DNA of 64,000 nucleotides from Adenophora triphylla var. japonica (taxonomy: Eukaryota; Streptophyta; Magnoliopsida; Asterales; Campanulaceae): positions 62,001 to 126,000 of the forward strand of contig JAFEMH010002588.1 in assembly GCA_022495995.1 (NCBI GenBank), in the 5' to 3' direction. A program made the translations under genes and the position numbers. Every line of letters starts with the position of its first letter. The stretch's first letter is position 1. The notes below the pieces were generated by a model, which saw only the letters and a program-made list of their open reading frames with translations, was not told the origin of the DNA and searched no databases. Below are positions 61,261 to 64,000 of the stretch, piece by piece.

Positions 61261-62450
61261 ATGAACACCAATGATGAGTTGGTCAGACAGAGATTGTCCC
61301 AACAATTGACCGAACAATTAGAATAATTAACAAGGCTAGTTTCAAATAGAAATTTTGTAAAATATAATATTTAAGAGGCGTGTTCTAATTGTGTTGTTTA
61401 TTCACATACTACTAATGCTTGTCCATCTATGACATATTTTTCTAAGTGTTCTCCACAGGTGCATGAAAGCTTCCCCTTCCCATCTTGGCAATCATTACTT
61501 GAGTCGTCCCCAAACTCTTATAAACAAGGCCAGGAAAATCATTCAAACAAGGTTTGGGGGATGATGAGGTAGTCTATGATCCGACTTGTGAACCACATTA
61601 TTATAGTGATCTACAACCACCACAACCTAAAGAGAAATCTTCAACCCTGATTTGGAGAATGAACGATGATGGAGAAGAGGTAGTATATGATCCAACTTGT
61701 GAGTCAAGCTATTATGATGATCTACCACCACCGCAACCTGAATAGCAACTTTTGGAGGACTCGGAGGGGAATTTTGTCTATGAAATCTCCAATGATGACT
61801 TTATGAATGAATTACAACTTGAAAAGCAACCTTTGGAGGACGTAATAGAGGATTTTATCAATGAAATATCCTGTGATGACTCTAAGGATGAATTACCTTG
61901 TGATAGTTCAAGTTGGCCAATAAAGAAGGTAAAGAAGGTAGAGAAAACATGGCATAAGCAAGCCATTAAGGAGCTTGAGGTTACTCTATATGGTGAGGAG
62001 AAAAGGGAAGTGAGGAGGTTCACGATATGTATGAGGATTTTCAACCCCTTAGCATTCCCATTGGACACTTGGCCATCCTTATTGTACCCCCTCCCTCTCA
62101 TGATGGTGAAAAAGATGGTGAGAGGAACAAGTGGAAAAGCCCAAAAAAATGTAAATGTCAAAAATTCCCTTTGCTGCTAAATGATATGTAAATATGGGAA
62201 TATGTTTGGGGCTTGATCTGAAAATAAGGACCCACGAAACTGCAAAGTGGGCCAAAGGACGGAAAGTAAAGTCCAAACGTGGGCAACGGTCGGGCTAACA
62301 ACCTTAACCAAATTCGCTTGTTGGGATGCAACCCAACTATGTATGATTTAATTTGCTTATTTTTTTGTTGTGTTATGTCATCCTTTGAACCCAATGAATA
62401 CTTCCATTCCTTATGCTTTGAGGACATAGCATGTTTTTAGTTTGGGGGTA
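61261..62450 (+). pseudogene. Decayed internal region of the Athila-like element
   Basis: From ATG 61261 (MNTNDELVRQRLSQQLTEQL) the frame stops soon, and open pieces follow in other frames (61554-61745, 61752-62180). A 100-bp acidic unit is repeated: VYDPTCEPHYYSDLQPPQP, then VYDPTCESSYYDDLPPPQP, then FINEISCDDSKDELPC-like units. There is no protease or reverse transcriptase, so the element is non-autonomous. It closes with AGTTTGGGGGTAGAC at 62438-62452, a purine tract typical of Athila-group elements. The protein family is not recognised. Confidence 0.5.
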
Positions 62451-62649
62451 GACATCTCTCCTAGTTTGTGGGTTTATATGGGAGTGTAAATAGTGTCACC
62501 CTCAAAAAAATAAAAAATTTAAGATAATTTGTTCTTTTCATATTTTGGGACGTTGGCTGCTAAAGTCTATGATGATTTAAGAGTATGTTTATTGTGAATC
62601 TTGAGTGTTATTATTAATATGGGGATATGGTTACATTAAAACATGTGTG

Positions 62650-63636
62650 TTAATGTTAAGATCATGTGTTGCCATGAATGTTGTCCCAAGTGTTGCAAAC
62701 CAGTGTTGCCACTGGTGTTGTCACAAGTGTTGCCATTTGGATTTGGCAACACTGAAATAGTTACTGTATTTTTCTCAAATAAAATGTGGAAATTAATGTT
62801 TAAATAACAGTAGTTAGTCTGCTTAAAATGATCTTGAATAGGTCCTCAGAAACTGTCTAGGCGTGATGTTCGAAGAAGAGGATCCGAAAATTAACAAATA
62901 AACATGTGTTTGTCTATTTAATTAATGACCAAGCAAAAAGAGATATTATTCATCTATTCAGGGGGAGAACAAGTCAGAGTACAAGGCATCTACAGCTGAG
63001 AGGTACAAGCAAGAGAAGCAAGAGAAGACTAAGTCTCCAACATTTGAGGCGAGAAGGCTAAAATGGAGGAAACAAACTTCAAGGCTGTTGCTGATCATTT
63101 TGAGTAGGCTCCAAGACGTTGTGGCCTATAAATAGTGCAGTGGATCTTCATTGAAGATCATCCAATTCAGAAAACGCAAATCTGCACAAGAAATAGAATT
63201 CTGCTCTCAAGTGTTGCCATTCAGTGTTGGCAACACTCAGTCCGACACTCGAGAATTTCATATAGATTTTTATATTTTTGTGAGGTTTTGAGTGTTCATT
63301 TTCAGAGAGAGTTCTTTTATATGTTGTTCCTTATGTTAATGATTGTTTATCATTAAGGAACTTCTTCGACCTTGTATTGAATTCATATTATTAATAGAAA
63401 GGTCTTGCCCTCCTAGCACCCATCAAGTTATATATTTATATAACTTGATAAAAATTATATTCTTGTGTATTGTTTTAATTCTTCCGCTAAAAATTAGATT
63501 TATTTCTATTTATTTGTGTTTTTCTAGAATTGGTGTGTGTTGTTGTTAGTGTTGCCAACACTAAGGACAACACTTGTGAGTTTCGTCTCACCTTGTGAGT
63601 TTCGCCTCACTTGTTCTAAGTCATAGACAATTTTAA
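62650..63636 (+). repeat. Copia 5' LTR (left boundary uncertain)
   Basis: It is defined on the right by the TGGTATCAGAGCC primer site at 63640. A TATA box TATAAATA (63127-63134) is followed by a transcribed part rich in GTGTTGCC and its complement (63208-63232, 63545-63568). GTGTTGCCA words also start near 62670, so the left end is probably close to there. The second LTR lies outside the window. It seems to have inserted into the Athila-like element. Confidence 0.65.
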
Positions 63637-63639
63637 TTG

Positions 63640-63652
63640 GTATCAGAGCCTA
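63640..63652 (+). promoter_or_regulatory. Copia primer binding site (initiator tRNA-Met)
   Basis: TGGTATCAGAGCC is the standard Copia primer site, 35 bases before the gag start codon. Confidence 0.93.
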
Positions 63653-63687
63653 GCACTTGATATACTAAGTGTTTAGATCCTTTTGTC

Positions 63688-64000
63688 ATGGATTATGATC
63701 CTGCCAACTCTAATCAAAAGAGATTACCGGTTTTAGATGGATCAAATTATGCTTATTGGAAGATTCGCCTACGCTCGCATATCAAATCAATTGATCTTCA
63801 AGCTTGGCGATCTATTTTAAATGGTTATTCTGTTCCATTGCTTCCTCCGGATGACGATGGTGACGTTCAAGTCAAACCTGAATTCGAGTGGACAATTGAA
63901 GAGAATAATCTTGCTAGTTTCAATGAAAAGGCACTGAATGTCATCTATGAATGGGTTGACATGCATATATTCAAACACATTCAAAATAGTCCCTCTGCAA
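63688..64000 (+). CDS. Copia gag, 5' part, runs off the window
   Basis: An ATG at 63688 opens a frame with no stop to the end of the window (104 codons). The peptide begins MDYDPANSNQKRLPVLDGSN and has YAYWKIRLRSHIKSIDLQAW, the N-terminal W.IRM-type segment of Copia gag proteins. LASFNEKALNVIYEWVDMHI then starts the UBN2-type gag domain. The frame is intact as far as seen, so this may be a young element. Gag forms the particle that packages the RNA; pol would follow to the right. Confidence 0.9.
   Translation, partial: MDYDPANSNQKRLPVLDGSNYAYWKIRLRSHIKSIDLQAWRSILNGYSVPLLPPDDDGDVQVKPEFEWTIEENNLASFNEKALNVIYEWVDMHIFKHIQNSPSA

Overview
The window is eukaryotic nuclear DNA from a flowering plant, most likely a eudicot; the family cannot be fixed from sequence alone. 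The evidence is GT-AG introns, a DYW-class PPR gene, plant-type LTR retrotransposons (Tat, Ogre-like, Athila-like, Copia), a MULE with a plant mobile domain gene, and Stowaway, hAT and Harbinger-type elements. No rRNA, tRNA or CRISPR locus was seen. Only one gene looks like an intact host gene, the PPR gene at 53309-56969 (minus).

Region 1 (about 246-35769) is a nest of three LTR retrotransposons. Element A (plus strand, Tat-like with a second RNase H) keeps a truncated 5' LTR and a decayed gag-pol, and its 3' LTR is split. Element B (12590-35636, minus strand, 589-bp LTRs) sits in that 3' LTR. Element C (16824-30157, minus strand, 1.86-kb LTRs, exact TTTGG target duplication) sits in the integrase gene of B. 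C has gag-like remnants, no pol, an Ogre-like tRNA-Arg primer site and two large tandem arrays. A and B each carry an intron-containing gene on the strand opposite to gag-pol, between pol and the 3' LTR.

Region 2 (35770-39065) is AT-rich flank with microsatellites. It holds an inverted-repeat-bounded segment with a possible captured first exon, itself hit by a 647-bp hAT element with an exact 8-bp duplication.

Region 3 (39066-49031) is a second nest. A hAT element (8-bp duplication CTCGAGTA) contains a 151-bp MULE-type MITE (9-bp duplication) and a 9.0-kb MULE (10-bp direct repeat). The MULE carries a plant mobile domain gene, a MuDR-type transposase gene and a third gene that reads as an HROB-like OB-fold protein. 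Its long terminal repeats are studded with a 23-bp palindrome. This three-gene MULE is the best candidate for an undescribed system. In this copy all three reading frames contain breaks.

Region 4 (49032-64000) holds a Harbinger-like element filled by a G-rich minisatellite, a Stowaway MITE containing the second 150-bp MULE MITE, a mosaic of LRR and LINE fragments, the PPR gene, a small Copia-type non-autonomous element, an Athila-like non-autonomous element, and the 5' end of a Copia element whose open gag runs off the window.
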